From an uncultured Lachnospiraceae bacterium (GTDB taxonomy: Bacteria > Bacillota > Clostridia > Lachnospirales > Lachnospiraceae), in assembly GCA_944383265.1 (NCBI GenBank), contig CALWOX010000002.1, positions 186,001-250,000 on the forward strand: 64,000 nucleotides of DNA. Direction: 5' to 3'. Below, in pieces: positions 7,341 to 15,715 of this stretch; the stretch's first letter is position 1; every line of letters starts with the position of its first letter. The notes under the pieces are model-generated. The model was given only the letters and a program-made list of their open reading frames with translations, made no database searches and was not told the DNA's origin. A program made the position numbers and the translations under genes.

Positions 7341-9557
7341 ATGCGGAAAAGTGTGAACAGAAAACAAATAATTATAATATCTCTTATATCCCTACTGCTG
7401 GCTGTAACCGCAGTGGGGATAGATGTTTGCTTGGAAAACGGTATTTTCAGCAAAGCTGAAACTGCTGCGCCGGAAGAGGTCTCCACTACATCGGAGGCTT
7501 CAAAGGCTTCCACAGGATATATTTATTCCGAGAAGATCAGCTCAAAGCTCACAGACATAGAGGACGAGCCCTATGTTGAGGGACCTGATGTTTTGAATCT
7601 TGCCTATTATTATCCCGAGGGAGCGGATACTTCCGATGTAATGAATTCCTTTGCGGGAAATATCTATAAGAATCTTGCCGTAAAGGATGCGGATTATTTC
7701 TCGACTATCTATGATATGGGCGATGGAGATCCCCTTACAATGGCAAGAGAGCTGGGGTATGATTCATCAAAGGTAATGGGAAAGTATAATCCTACAGTTC
7801 CAGGGCAGGATCCGGAAAATCCGGCTACATGGTCTGTGAACAGATTCAAAAATGTAAACGTGGCATTTTATGACGGAGACGGAAACAGGATCAACGGCTA
7901 CTCAAATGTCAAAGAAATAATGGCTATGGCGTCAGTATATTCTTACTATCATGATATGACAGATGCCGAGGCTATGGAACAATATGCAAACGAGCTTTGG
8001 AGTCGCTCCCACAGCTATACTATAAGTATAGGAGACGTGTATTACTGCAGCGGATGTCTGAATAAAACAATTCAGGACGAGGCGAGAGAGGCCATAGAGC
8101 AGGAACGCAGACAGATTGAGATAGAGGAAGCCCTGGCCCAAAACACAGCAGCTTCTTCAGGTGACGCTTCTTTGTCTTCAGTCGTATATCCGGAAGTGGA
8201 TTTTACTATAGAAGAAATCGAAAACGGAACAGAGGCCCCGAGGATTTTATATGCACCTACGGAGAGTGAGTCGGAAAGTACTTCGGCAGAAAGCTCGGTA
8301 ACCCCCACACCCGGTTCTGAGAGCGAGTCACCTGCTCCTCAGATAATTCATCATGTTTCCGAACCGGAAGACACCGAAAGCAGTACTGCAGAAACTACAG
8401 CGACATCAGCAATCGTTACAGAGTCTGATTCAATGCAGTCAGCTCAGACTGCTGCGGCTGATTCACCTACGATAGAGCTGCAATCCGCAGCAGCAGGGAG
8501 TGACGGCCTCAGCTACAGCGGAGTACCTTTGGACAGTATGTTCATGGCTATGTCATCAAATGATATAGGTATTTCTATAGAGAATATAGGAAACACTCCG
8601 GCGGATACTTCCTCAGAAACTGCGGCTGCCACGGAAGCAACATCAGCAGAAGCCGAGCCTGTAAATACAATAATCAGTCCGGGAGCCAATATGGCAGGAA
8701 GCCCTGAATCCACAGAAGCTTCCGCATATGTCTCTTCGGAGAACGAAGTCGGTGAATCAACTGCTGCAGACACTAACATCGAAACAACAGAAGCTCTTAC
8801 CGAGACTGAGGTTCAGGATGTCTCTGAAATAGTCGGAGACTGCCCCGGACATATAGATTTGTATATAACAGTAACACTTTATGGAATTGATGATATTAAC
8901 GGCCTTATGGCTATTGATCCTATCGGAAACGATCCGGCCAACTTCAATGATCGTTGGCAAGGCTGGACAGAAGAGGCAAAAGCCTCTGCAAGAAGCCTTA
9001 ATTCGGCGGATTGGTTCAAGAGATACGGACTTACTATTTCTGCTATAAATGTAAGAAATCCCTTGAGCGAGTCAGAGATCAACACATATCTTGACAGGAT
9101 GCCTGCGGACATTTCTCAGCAGAGAAAGGATATAGTCAGCTTTGCTCTTCACTCTGTAGGAAAGGTTCCGTATTATTGGGGAGGAAAGCCCAATGGACCG
9201 GGGTATGAGGCCAACAGCTTTGGAGTATTAATGTCCCCTGATACAAAGGGCAGAGTATTAAAGGGACTTGATTGCTCAGGTTGGATAAATTGGGTATACT
9301 GGTCTGTTTTGGGAACATCGCTTCCCGGAGAGAGTACAGGAACTCTTATAGGATGCGGTGAGAGGATACAAAGAAGCGATCTGAAGCCGGGAGATATAAT
9401 GGTAAGGATAGGAGCCGAGGCCCATGTGGTGATGTTTATCGAATGGGCCCAAAACGGAAATATGGTAGTCGTGCACGAGACAGGAGGAGCAATCAATAAT
9501 GTAACTGTCTCCGAGATGTCTGCCGACTGGCCATATTACAGGAAACTTATAAACTAA
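7341..9557 (+). CDS. Membrane-anchored NlpC/P60 cell-wall hydrolase with long Ser/Thr/Glu linker
   Basis: A 738-residue protein with an N-terminal membrane anchor (about residues 10-28). The middle, about 250-495, is low-complexity Ser/Thr/Ala/Glu and probably spans the wall. The C-terminal 140 residues are an NlpC/P60 domain: PYYWGGKPNG, the catalytic Cys in LDCSGW (about 644), His in EAHVVMF (about 694) and a further His in VVHETGG. These enzymes cut peptide bonds in peptidoglycan stems. There is no clear ribosome site before ATG 7341, and it follows the surface protein by only 37 bases, so the two may share a transcript. Confidence 0.85.
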   Translation: MRKSVNRKQIIIISLISLLLAVTAVGIDVCLENGIFSKAETAAPEEVSTTSEASKASTGYIYSEKISSKLTDIEDEPYVEGPDVLNLAYYYPEGADTSDVMNSFAGNIYKNLAVKDADYFSTIYDMGDGDPLTMARELGYDSSKVMGKYNPTVPGQDPENPATWSVNRFKNVNVAFYDGDGNRINGYSNVKEIMAMASVYSYYHDMTDAEAMEQYANELWSRSHSYTISIGDVYYCSGCLNKTIQDEAREAIEQERRQIEIEEALAQNTAASSGDASLSSVVYPEVDFTIEEIENGTEAPRILYAPTESESESTSAESSVTPTPGSESESPAPQIIHHVSEPEDTESSTAETTATSAIVTESDSMQSAQTAAADSPTIELQSAAAGSDGLSYSGVPLDSMFMAMSSNDIGISIENIGNTPADTSSETAAATEATSAEAEPVNTIISPGANMAGSPESTEASAYVSSENEVGESTAADTNIETTEALTETEVQDVSEIVGDCPGHIDLYITVTLYGIDDINGLMAIDPIGNDPANFNDRWQGWTEEAKASARSLNSADWFKRYGLTISAINVRNPLSESEINTYLDRMPADISQQRKDIVSFALHSVGKVPYYWGGKPNGPGYEANSFGVLMSPDTKGRVLKGLDCSGWINWVYWSVLGTSLPGESTGTLIGCGERIQRSDLKPGDIMVRIGAEAHVVMFIEWAQNGNMVVVHETGGAINNVTVSEMSADWPYYRKLIN

Positions 9558-9634
9558 TAACCTGATAAAATAATAAAAATATCATCTCAGGATTAAACAA
9601 GTACTTTTCAAACGAGAGCTTGTCGGAGCTTAAA

Positions 9635-10684
9635 TTATGCATTACGCAGCTTGACGGCGGAACGGGCTTTTCTGAGCCTTTCCTCCTTCATGGCAGCGTA
9701 ATGCTTTTTTGTTGTATTAACATCTGAATGTCCCAGTACATCCGCTACGAGATATATATCGCCTGTTTCCTGATAAAGATGGGTACCATAGGTGCTTCTC
9801 AGCTTATGAGGAGTTATATGTTTAAGAGGAGTGACGACAGATGCGTATTTTTTTACCATATTCTCAACACTTCGAACACTCATTCGCCTGTTTTGAAGAG
9901 ACAGGAAAAAAGCCTCCTCGCTGCCTGAGCATGGTATAACATGAATTCTCTCATCAAGATAAGCCCTAAGAGCCTCCTCAACCTCATCCCCAAAATAGAC
10001 TACAGCCTCTTTTCCGCCTTTTCTGTGTATCCTGACAGCAGTATTTTCAAAGTCGATATCCCTGATATTAATACCGACACATTCGGATACACGCATTCCC
10101 GTTCCCAGCAGAAGAGTGAGTATAGCCGCATCTCTGGTCTTTGTTCTTTTGTGATATAGCTTTTGTTTTTCAGTAAGCTTATCGCCACTGTCTGCCTCAT
10201 CAAGCAAGGCTGCGACCTCATCATACTCAAGTCTGATAATGTCCTTCTCGTGTATCTTGGGAAGCTTCAAAAGGGCAGCGGGATTTACTTTTATTCTCTC
10301 GGTCCTGAAAAGGTAATTGTAAAAAGACTTGAGAGAGGAGAGCTTGCGCTTCAAACCGCTTTCCTTATTAATGATCTCCTTATCCTCATCAGGTCTGTAT
10401 TTTAAATACTCAAGATATTCTTCAAGATCAGTCGTAGTTATCCTCTCAATATCCCTAAGCTTAAAATCACGAAGAGTGTAATTTTTATACTCATTCTTTG
10501 AATTAATAAGAAAACTGAAGAAAACTGTCAGATCATAGGCATATGCAAGACGCGTGCGAGGCTGTGTTACAGGCTCAATACCTCTGAAGAAGAGAGTGCA
10601 CATCTCCGGAAGCTCCTTTTGCATCTTCATCAATTTTATATGTATATTTCGTTCTTGTTGCTCACTGTATGAAAGATTGGCCAT
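9635..10684 (-). CDS. XerS-like tyrosine recombinase
   Basis: A 349-residue site-specific recombinase. An N-terminal SAM-like domain (about 30-140) precedes a catalytic domain with GTGMRVSE (Arg), RKGG (Lys), HKLRSTYGTHL (His and Arg), LGHSD (His) and the nucleophile Tyr in KKHYAAM. The insert before the catalytic Arg (SGDKLTEKQKLYHKRTKTRD) is in the same place as in the lactococcal/streptococcal XerS, a single recombinase that replaces XerC plus XerD. No other mobile-element gene is nearby, which favours chromosome dimer resolution over an integrase. A GAGGT box lies 11 bases before the start. Confidence 0.82.
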   Translation of the reverse strand: MANLSYSEQQERNIHIKLMKMQKELPEMCTLFFRGIEPVTQPRTRLAYAYDLTVFFSFLINSKNEYKNYTLRDFKLRDIERITTTDLEEYLEYLKYRPDEDKEIINKESGLKRKLSSLKSFYNYLFRTERIKVNPAALLKLPKIHEKDIIRLEYDEVAALLDEADSGDKLTEKQKLYHKRTKTRDAAILTLLLGTGMRVSECVGINIRDIDFENTAVRIHRKGGKEAVVYFGDEVEEALRAYLDERIHVIPCSGSEEAFFLSLQNRRMSVRSVENMVKKYASVVTPLKHITPHKLRSTYGTHLYQETGDIYLVADVLGHSDVNTTKKHYAAMKEERLRKARSAVKLRNA

Positions 10685-10743
10685 TATGGAAATTACCTCA
10701 TTAAAATAACTATTAAAACTGATCTGATCTGCTTTACTTATCT

Positions 10744-10772
10744 ATTTTATAGGATTGAGGACTTTATTGCAA
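10744..10772 (-). promoter_or_regulatory. Promoter of the XerS-like gene
   Basis: On the minus strand, TTGCAA (10772-10767), 17 bases, TAAAAT (10749-10744), about 60 bases upstream of the start at 10684. Confidence 0.5.
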
Positions 10773-10857
10773 ACCAATTATTTTAAAAGAAAAGAGCAGC
10801 TGGATCTGATTTTCTTCAGTATTTACTGTGAAAATATCTTAAGCTGAAACAGATTTA

Positions 10858-10889
10858 ACTATTCGCGAAACCCTTGTTTAACGAATAGT
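10858..10889. other. Candidate dif-like recombination site
   Basis: A 32-base imperfect palindrome: arm ACTATTCGCGAAAC (10858-10871), centre CCTT, arm GTTTAACGAATAGT (10876-10889); 12 of 14 arm positions match. Its size and form fit a tyrosine recombinase core (two arms around a 4-8 base crossover region), and it sits 174 bases upstream of the XerS-like gene, the same relative place as dif near xerS in streptococci. The rest of the 10685-11001 gap holds only the recombinase promoter and a terminator. Confidence 0.45.
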
Positions 10890-10948
10890 ATGTATCAAAA
10901 ACAGCAAAAAATCAAGTAAAATCAAAATTTTTTCCTTTCTGTTCTATA

Positions 10949-10985
10949 AAAACATACTCGGAATTCTTTTTTTTATTCCGAGTAT
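10949..10985 (-). terminator. Terminator of the gntR-ABC operon
   Basis: Perfect 11-base stem (ATACTCGGAAT at 10954-10964 with ATTCCGAGTAT at 10975-10985), followed on the minus strand by GTTTTTATAG. It lies just past the permease stop. Confidence 0.75.
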
Positions 10986-11001
10986 ATTTTCCTATAATTT
11001 T

Positions 11002-11850
11002 TTATTCCAAATTCAGTTTTCTATCAAGTACTATATCTGTTATTACTATAAAAACGATCATTAGTATTGCGTCAAATATTGCAACACCGATCAGTATCAT
11101 ATGGATAAGGGCCACAGGATGTCCTGATAATGCTGTTGTTATTTCAGGTGACAACAACGAAAGAAAGAATCCCATTGATATTACCCAGCCTACTACACTT
11201 TGAGCTATGCTTATTATTATGTACCAAACTACAGACATTGCCACCTTGTGGTTTCTGCTGAGCTGTCCCAGTGCCATAGCTGCATAGAGTGTATATATAG
11301 AGCCGATGAGAAGCACGATCATACAAACTATGCATTCCAATATGTAAAGGAAAATATGTCCTGCAACCTCTGTATTTATTATGTCTCTGAATAATTCCCT
11401 CAGCAAAGCGGGTATTTCTGTAAGTGACATAATAAAATCTCCACTTGCAAGCAGTCCTATGGCAAATATTCCTACCACCATGGATATACATGTGATAATC
11501 GATGATACTATTGCCTTTGACATAGTCAGCTGAAAGGTTTTTACGGGTAGCGTAAACATCAAATAGCCTTCATCCTTCAAAAGTCCCTTATAAAATCTCT
11601 GAACTATGACAATAAATGTCATAACAAAGAGGCCCACCAAAACTGCGATATAAAGCAGAGCTAAAAGCACTTGAATAAATGCTACAAGTCCTTCCACGAA
11701 TTCACTCGCTCCGGGTGGAACAAGGGTATCAAGGGGCATATTGTTTATTGTAATTCCGTTTATCAGGGCTACTGCCAAGGTCGCGACATATACAGGAAGC
11801 ATAGCCCTTATCATTGCTATCCACTCATATTTAATCAATTTTCCGAACAT
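11002..11850 (-). CDS. ABC-2 type transporter permease
   Basis: A 282-residue protein with about six hydrophobic segments and no enzyme motif. The start MFGKLIKYEW at 11850 is chosen because GGGGAGGTG precedes it by 7 bases; an in-frame start 18 bases upstream would lack this. The gene follows its ATPase by one base (stop at 11852), and together with the GntR regulator forms a YtrA/YtrB-like unit. Such transporters often export antimicrobials or lipids, or sense envelope stress; the substrate is not evident. Confidence 0.85.
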   Translation of the reverse strand: MFGKLIKYEWIAMIRAMLPVYVATLAVALINGITINNMPLDTLVPPGASEFVEGLVAFIQVLLALLYIAVLVGLFVMTFIVIVQRFYKGLLKDEGYLMFTLPVKTFQLTMSKAIVSSIITCISMVVGIFAIGLLASGDFIMSLTEIPALLRELFRDIINTEVAGHIFLYILECIVCMIVLLIGSIYTLYAAMALGQLSRNHKVAMSVVWYIIISIAQSVVGWVISMGFFLSLLSPEITTALSGHPVALIHMILIGVAIFDAILMIVFIVITDIVLDRKLNLE

Positions 11851-11851
11851 G

Positions 11852-12577
11852 TTATTGCACCTCCCCATAGCTCTGCGTTACTGAGAAAATCTCCCTGAAA
11901 AGCTGGTCTACCGACTTACCTTCCTTTTCACGGATCGCATCCACGCTGTCATGCCGTATTATTTGGCCTTCCTTGAGGAATACTGCTTCATCAAGGATCT
12001 TTTCAACATCCGATATCAAATGCGTAGACATTATCACAGTAGAGTTTTCCGAGTAATTTGTAAGTATTGTCCTTAATATAAAATCTCTTGCCGCAGGGTC
12101 TACGCCTCCTATAGGCTCATCCAGGAGATAAAGCTCTGCTTCACGGCTCATTACCAAAATAAGCTGAACCTTTTCCTTGGTACCCTTAGAAAGATTCTTT
12201 ATCCTATCTCCTTCTGATATGCCAAGGCTTTTAAGCATTTCATTGGCCTTTGCCCTGCTGAAGTCCTTATAAAAATCTTCAAACATTTTCATCAGATCTC
12301 TTACCCTCATCCAATCCGCAAAATACATGCGATCGGGAAGATAAGATACGCAGCTCTTTGTCTCCGGGCACGGTGCAAGGCCGTTTATAAGCACCTCTCC
12401 TCCATCAGGCTTTATAAGCCCGTTTATAAGCTTTATCATGGTAGTCTTGCCTGAGCCGTTAGGACCCAAAAGTCCCACTATCTTCCCTCTCCCTATACTC
12501 AAGTCAACATCCTTCAATGCATATTTGTGTCCATATTGCTTTGAAAGCTTATTCAGACATAACAACTCCTTTTCCAT
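11852..12577 (-). CDS. ABC transporter ATP-binding protein
   Basis: A 241-residue ATPase with Walker A GPNGSGKT (38-45), a degenerate signature LSKGTKEKV (129-137) in place of LSGGQ, and Walker B LYLLDEPIGGVD (Asp153, Glu154). The LSKGT form is usual for YtrB-like and other ABC-2 exporters. It drives the permease encoded next. Its start overlaps the stop of the GntR gene by one base. Confidence 0.92.
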   Translation of the reverse strand: MEKELLCLNKLSKQYGHKYALKDVDLSIGRGKIVGLLGPNGSGKTTMIKLINGLIKPDGGEVLINGLAPCPETKSCVSYLPDRMYFADWMRVRDLMKMFEDFYKDFSRAKANEMLKSLGISEGDRIKNLSKGTKEKVQLILVMSREAELYLLDEPIGGVDPAARDFILRTILTNYSENSTVIMSTHLISDVEKILDEAVFLKEGQIIRHDSVDAIREKEGKSVDQLFREIFSVTQSYGEVQ

Positions 12578-12945
12578 TACTCTCCCTCCTTTATCGCTTC
12601 ATTTATGACGTCAGCGATCTCGTCTCTTGAAAACCCCAGAGCTTTCATTTTTTCAAGAAATGCTTCCACCTGTTTTTTTGCCTGTTTTTTTCTGACATTA
12701 TTTATCTTTTCCATATCATCAGTCACACACCTTCCCGCAGTCCTGTTTGTTATTATCAGCCCCATATCCTCAAGCTCGGAAAGAGCCCTCTGCATAGTGT
12801 TGGGATTTACCCCCGCATCCGCCGCCAGCTCTCTTACCGAAGGAAATCTGCCTCCCGGTTTAAAGCATCCGGATGCTATATAAGCTGCAAGCTGCTCGGT
12901 TAGCTGTGTACGGATAGGCAGATTTTCATCTATCTTCCATTCCAT
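12577..12945 (-). CDS. GntR-family (YtrA-like) repressor
   Basis: A 122-residue protein starting at MEWKIDENLPI (ATG 12945, with GGAGG six bases before). The N-terminal winged helix-turn-helix (about 12-70) shows FPSVRELAADAGVNPNTMQRALSELEDMGLI, a GntR DNA-binding pattern in which serine, arginine and asparagine positions are conserved; the short helical tail lacks a large effector domain, as in the YtrA subfamily. It heads the ABC operon and probably represses it through the palindrome at 13045-13060. Confidence 0.9.
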   Translation of the reverse strand: MEWKIDENLPIRTQLTEQLAAYIASGCFKPGGRFPSVRELAADAGVNPNTMQRALSELEDMGLIITNRTAGRCVTDDMEKINNVRKKQAKKQVEAFLEKMKALGFSRDEIADVINEAIKEGE

Positions 12946-13044
12946 ATATAGCCTCCTTTTCCTGTACAATTATATTTACTGATTCCTGTATATATAATTA
13001 TATGTATTAAATATACTGAACTGAATTAATAATTGATTAATCTG

Positions 13045-13060
13045 TATTAATTGATTAATA
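13045..13060. promoter_or_regulatory. Candidate GntR operator
   Basis: TATTAATTGATTAATA is a perfect 7-base inverted repeat about a two-base centre. It lies directly after the -10 box of the gntR promoter, over the expected start of transcription, where a bound repressor would block the polymerase. A related ATTAAT pair lies at 13025-13042. Confidence 0.5.
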
Positions 13061-13062
13061 CA

Positions 13063-13091
13063 AGCATACAATTCAAAAAACAATCTGTCAA
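13063..13091 (-). promoter_or_regulatory. Promoter of the gntR-ABC operon
   Basis: Minus-strand TTGACA (13091-13086), 17-base spacer, TATGCT (13068-13063). The leader to the start at 12945 is about 110 bases and AT-rich. Confidence 0.6.
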
Positions 13092-13147
13092 CTTATTTCC
13101 CGTAAAGTAAGGAAAGGTTAAGGTATGGATTTTGCCGGAATATAGGC

Positions 13148-13176
13148 TTGAATATAGCTTTGTTATAAGCTAAAAT
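13148..13176 (+). promoter_or_regulatory. Promoter of the TtcA-like gene
   Basis: TTGAAT (13148-13153), 17 bases, TAAAAT (13171-13176). Transcription would begin near 13183, after the upstream in-frame ATG at 13177, which supports the start at 13222. Confidence 0.5.
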
Positions 13177-13221
13177 ATGCAAATGACAGGTTATAAGAAA
13201 ATTTCGGAGGTAACTACTTAC

Positions 13222-13968
13222 ATGGATCTGCAAAAGCTTTTAAGCCTTACAAGAAAGGGAATCGACACTTACAACCTTATTAATGACGGGGATCATATTG
13301 CTGTAGGAGTTTCGGCAGGAAAGGATTCTCTCTCGCTTCTTTATGCGATGAAGCATCTTCAGCGATTTTATCCTAAAAAATATGAGCTCAGTGCTATTAC
13401 CGTGGATCTCGGCCTCGGGAACCTGCTTTTAGATCCTGTAAAGGAACTATGCAGGGATCTTGATGTTCCGTATTATATAGTTGATACAAGGATAGGCGAG
13501 GTACTCTTTGATATAAGAAAAGAATCGAATCCATGCTCGCTCTGTGCAAAGATGAGAAAGGGAGCTCTTAATGAGAAGGCAAAAGAAATAGGCGCTAACA
13601 AGATCGCCTATGCCCATCACAGAGATGATATTATAGAGACAATGATGATGTCGCTTATATTTGAGGGTAGATTTCACAGCTTTTCTCCTCTCACTTATCT
13701 TGACAAGACAGATTTATACGTTATAAGGCCTTTTATCTTTATAGAGGAGAAGAATCTGATAAGCTTTTCCAAGAAGATGAACCTTCCTGTCTGCAAGAAT
13801 CCCTGTCCTGTTGACGGTAATACAAAACGCCAATATACCAAGGAGCTTCTCGAAAAAATATATGAGGAAAATCCGGGCTCTGACAAATGTCTCTTTCACG
13901 CCTTAACGGATGCGGGACTCAAAGGATGGCCTGAGGCAATTAAAAACCCAAGATATAGTAATAAATAA
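13222..13968 (+). CDS. TtcA-family tRNA 2-thiolation ATPase
   Basis: A 248-residue PP-loop enzyme. The start MDLQKLLSL (13222) has GGAGG 11 bases upstream. The ATP-pyrophosphatase loop is SAGKDS (31-36). Cysteines 105 and 108 (NPCSLC) and 195 (NPCPVDG) match the three that hold the iron-sulfur cluster in TtcA-like enzymes. Family members adenylate and thiolate cytidine 32 in tRNA; the shorter Firmicutes branch may act on another base. It stands alone, divergent from the GntR operon. Confidence 0.8.
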   Translation: MDLQKLLSLTRKGIDTYNLINDGDHIAVGVSAGKDSLSLLYAMKHLQRFYPKKYELSAITVDLGLGNLLLDPVKELCRDLDVPYYIVDTRIGEVLFDIRKESNPCSLCAKMRKGALNEKAKEIGANKIAYAHHRDDIIETMMMSLIFEGRFHSFSPLTYLDKTDLYVIRPFIFIEEKNLISFSKKMNLPVCKNPCPVDGNTKRQYTKELLEKIYEENPGSDKCLFHALTDAGLKGWPEAIKNPRYSNK

Positions 13969-13969
13969 C

Positions 13970-14067
13970 AATAAAGATATCATTCGGCAGAGATTTCCAT
14001 TAGCCTTATATGTCGCCATATGCATCGTTTTACAGGCTATATCCCTTGCTTGAATGATATCTTTATT
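13970..14067. repeat. Nested inverted-repeat element between convergent genes
   Basis: Perfect 16-base outer arms (13970-13985, ending GATATCATTC, and 14052-14067, beginning GAATGATATC) enclose a region that can itself pair: TAGCCT with AGGCTA and, at the tip, ATATG-tcgc-CATAT. It could be a two-way terminator, a structured RNA or a small mobile remnant. There is no long T tract on either side. Confidence 0.5.
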
Positions 14068-14107
14068 TATATCTTTTCATTTTATAGTTTTTTCAGTTTA
14101 TATGAGC

Positions 14108-14476
14108 TTACAGCTCCTCCGGATTAAGTATTTTCTTTCCGTCACTCCATATTCTTTCTATATCGTAGAACAGGCGGTTCTCCTTATCAAAGATGTGTAT
14201 TATAACATCATTGTAGTCCATAAGTATCCAGCCTGCGCCTGCCTTGCCCTCTATCTGTCTGCATGCAAAGCCTGCCTTCATAAGCTTCTCCTCAACATTA
14301 TCAGCAAGAGCTGCCGTCTGTCTCAGATTGTCCGCGCTTGCCACAATAAAATAGTCCGCAAGCACTGAAAGCTCGCTGATATCTATCACAGATATATCAG
14401 AAGCCTTCTTCTCATCAAGCGCCCTGTAGGCTTCCTTGACAAGCTCCTTGATCTTTAAATCCTCTCTCTCACTCAT
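14108..14476 (-). CDS. rsfS: Ribosomal silencing factor RsfS
   Basis: A 122-residue RsfS (Iojap/YbeB) protein. The core includes VIDISELSVLADYFIVASA, then the DNLRQTAALADNVEE and GAGWILMDYNDVIIHIF segments characteristic of the family. It binds ribosomal protein L14 and blocks subunit joining under nutrient limitation. It is last in the rplU-rpmA-obg-yhbY-nadD-yqeK-rsfS run, 18 bases after yqeK. Confidence 0.95.
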   Translation of the reverse strand: MSEREDLKIKELVKEAYRALDEKKASDISVIDISELSVLADYFIVASADNLRQTAALADNVEEKLMKAGFACRQIEGKAGAGWILMDYNDVIIHIFDKENRLFYDIERIWSDGKKILNPEEL

Positions 14477-14494
14477 TATACTCTCTCCTGAATC

Positions 14495-15079
14495 TTATTT
14501 TTTGAGACCCTTAAAATATTCGTATGCACTCAATGTATCAGGCGCTATATGCGAGCGTTTTCCGTCCAGATAGCTTATCGTGCCATCAAGTATCTTGAGC
14601 ATACATTCATCTATATCTTTAAATGCAAGAGCCCTTATCTCCTTTAAGTCAGGAGCCTTGAATCTTCTCGGCTCTATATAATCCGCCACATACACGATCT
14701 TTTCCAAAAGAGACATACCTGCACGTCCTGTAGTGTGGTAGCTTATGGCGTTAAGTATGTCTTCGTCCGTGATTCCATATTTTTTCAACGCAAGATATCT
14801 GCCGTATTTCGCATGTACAACAGCAGGGGATTCAAGCTCTGCATCACTTAAATATACACCGTTCTTTTTACATTTCTCAATGAGAACACTCTCGGGGAAT
14901 CTCTTTGCACAGTCATGTAAAAGTCCCGCCATCTCAGCCTTGTCAATGTCCTCACCATAGGCCATTGCCAAAGCGGCACAGGTAAATGACACTCCCAGGG
15001 TGTGCTCATATCTTCCGGGGTCAAGCTTTTCCGAAAGTATTCTTCTTATCCTTTGGATCTCGTCTATACCATAGCCCAT
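14495..15079 (-). CDS. yqeK: HD-domain nucleotide phosphohydrolase YqeK
   Basis: A 194-residue HD-superfamily protein. HTLGVSFTCAALA supplies the first metal-binding His, LLHDCAKRFP the HD pair, and YHTTGRAGM and VYVADYIEP later metal ligands. YqeK proteins split symmetrical diadenosine tetraphosphate (Ap4A) and usually sit next to nadD, as here, with a 15-base gap. Confidence 0.92.
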   Translation of the reverse strand: MGYGIDEIQRIRRILSEKLDPGRYEHTLGVSFTCAALAMAYGEDIDKAEMAGLLHDCAKRFPESVLIEKCKKNGVYLSDAELESPAVVHAKYGRYLALKKYGITDEDILNAISYHTTGRAGMSLLEKIVYVADYIEPRRFKAPDLKEIRALAFKDIDECMLKILDGTISYLDGKRSHIAPDTLSAYEYFKGLKK

Positions 15080-15094
15080 TTTATTAAACTCCCT

Positions 15095-15709
15095 TCATCT
15101 GTACAGTCCCTTTTTCAGGATGTACTTTTCAACGCTTCGAGGCACCATTGACGATATATCCTCGCCCTTTGAAATCATCTCTCTTATCATAGTAGAAGAT
15201 ATGTCTATGTTCCCGCAACTCATTTTGCGTATATCGGGCTTGGATTCACTGAACTTTTCTTTAAGTTGAGCGATTTTTTCGTCAAGGCTTATTTCAGCAG
15301 CATCATCGCTCCTGCCCGCACACAATATAACGGCATTGCTGAAAATAATCTCAGGCTTATACCATTTTTCTATCTTGTAGAGGGAGTCGGCTCCCATTAT
15401 AAAATAAAGCTCATCTTCAGGGTGCAATGCCTTAAGACTTTCCAATGTCACTGCAGTATAGGTATTTCCTTCTCTCATAAGTTCAAAATCACTTACCCTG
15501 AGGAAAGGCTTTTCTCCGGCCGCAAGCTTTGTCATCTCGAGTCTTAAAGACGCATCCGTAACATGTCCTGTAACTGTTTTAAAATACGGAACATTTGCAG
15601 GCATAAGGAAGACAAGGTCAAGTCCGAACTCCCTGTATGCATTCTCCGCAAGGTACAAATGACCGTTATGTATGGGATCAAATGTACCTCCCAGTATTCC
15701 TTTTTTCAT
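15095..15709 (-). CDS. nadD: Nicotinate-nucleotide adenylyltransferase
   Basis: A 204-residue enzyme with GGTFDPIHNGHL (7-18), carrying the nucleotidyl-transfer HxGH motif, and ISSTMIRE near the C-terminus for the phosphate-binding turn. It joins nicotinate mononucleotide and ATP to make deamido-NAD in the NAD pathway. It lies between yhbY and yqeK, a standard Firmicutes order. Confidence 0.95.
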   Translation of the reverse strand: MKKGILGGTFDPIHNGHLYLAENAYREFGLDLVFLMPANVPYFKTVTGHVTDASLRLEMTKLAAGEKPFLRVSDFELMREGNTYTAVTLESLKALHPEDELYFIMGADSLYKIEKWYKPEIIFSNAVILCAGRSDDAAEISLDEKIAQLKEKFSESKPDIRKMSCGNIDISSTMIREMISKGEDISSMVPRSVEKYILKKGLYR

Positions 15710-15715
15710 TTTGTG

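Noticed and set aside
9635-10684. Integrase of an integrated element
   Set aside because: No relaxase, excisionase, phage gene or att duplication is nearby, and the insert before the catalytic Arg fits XerS better.
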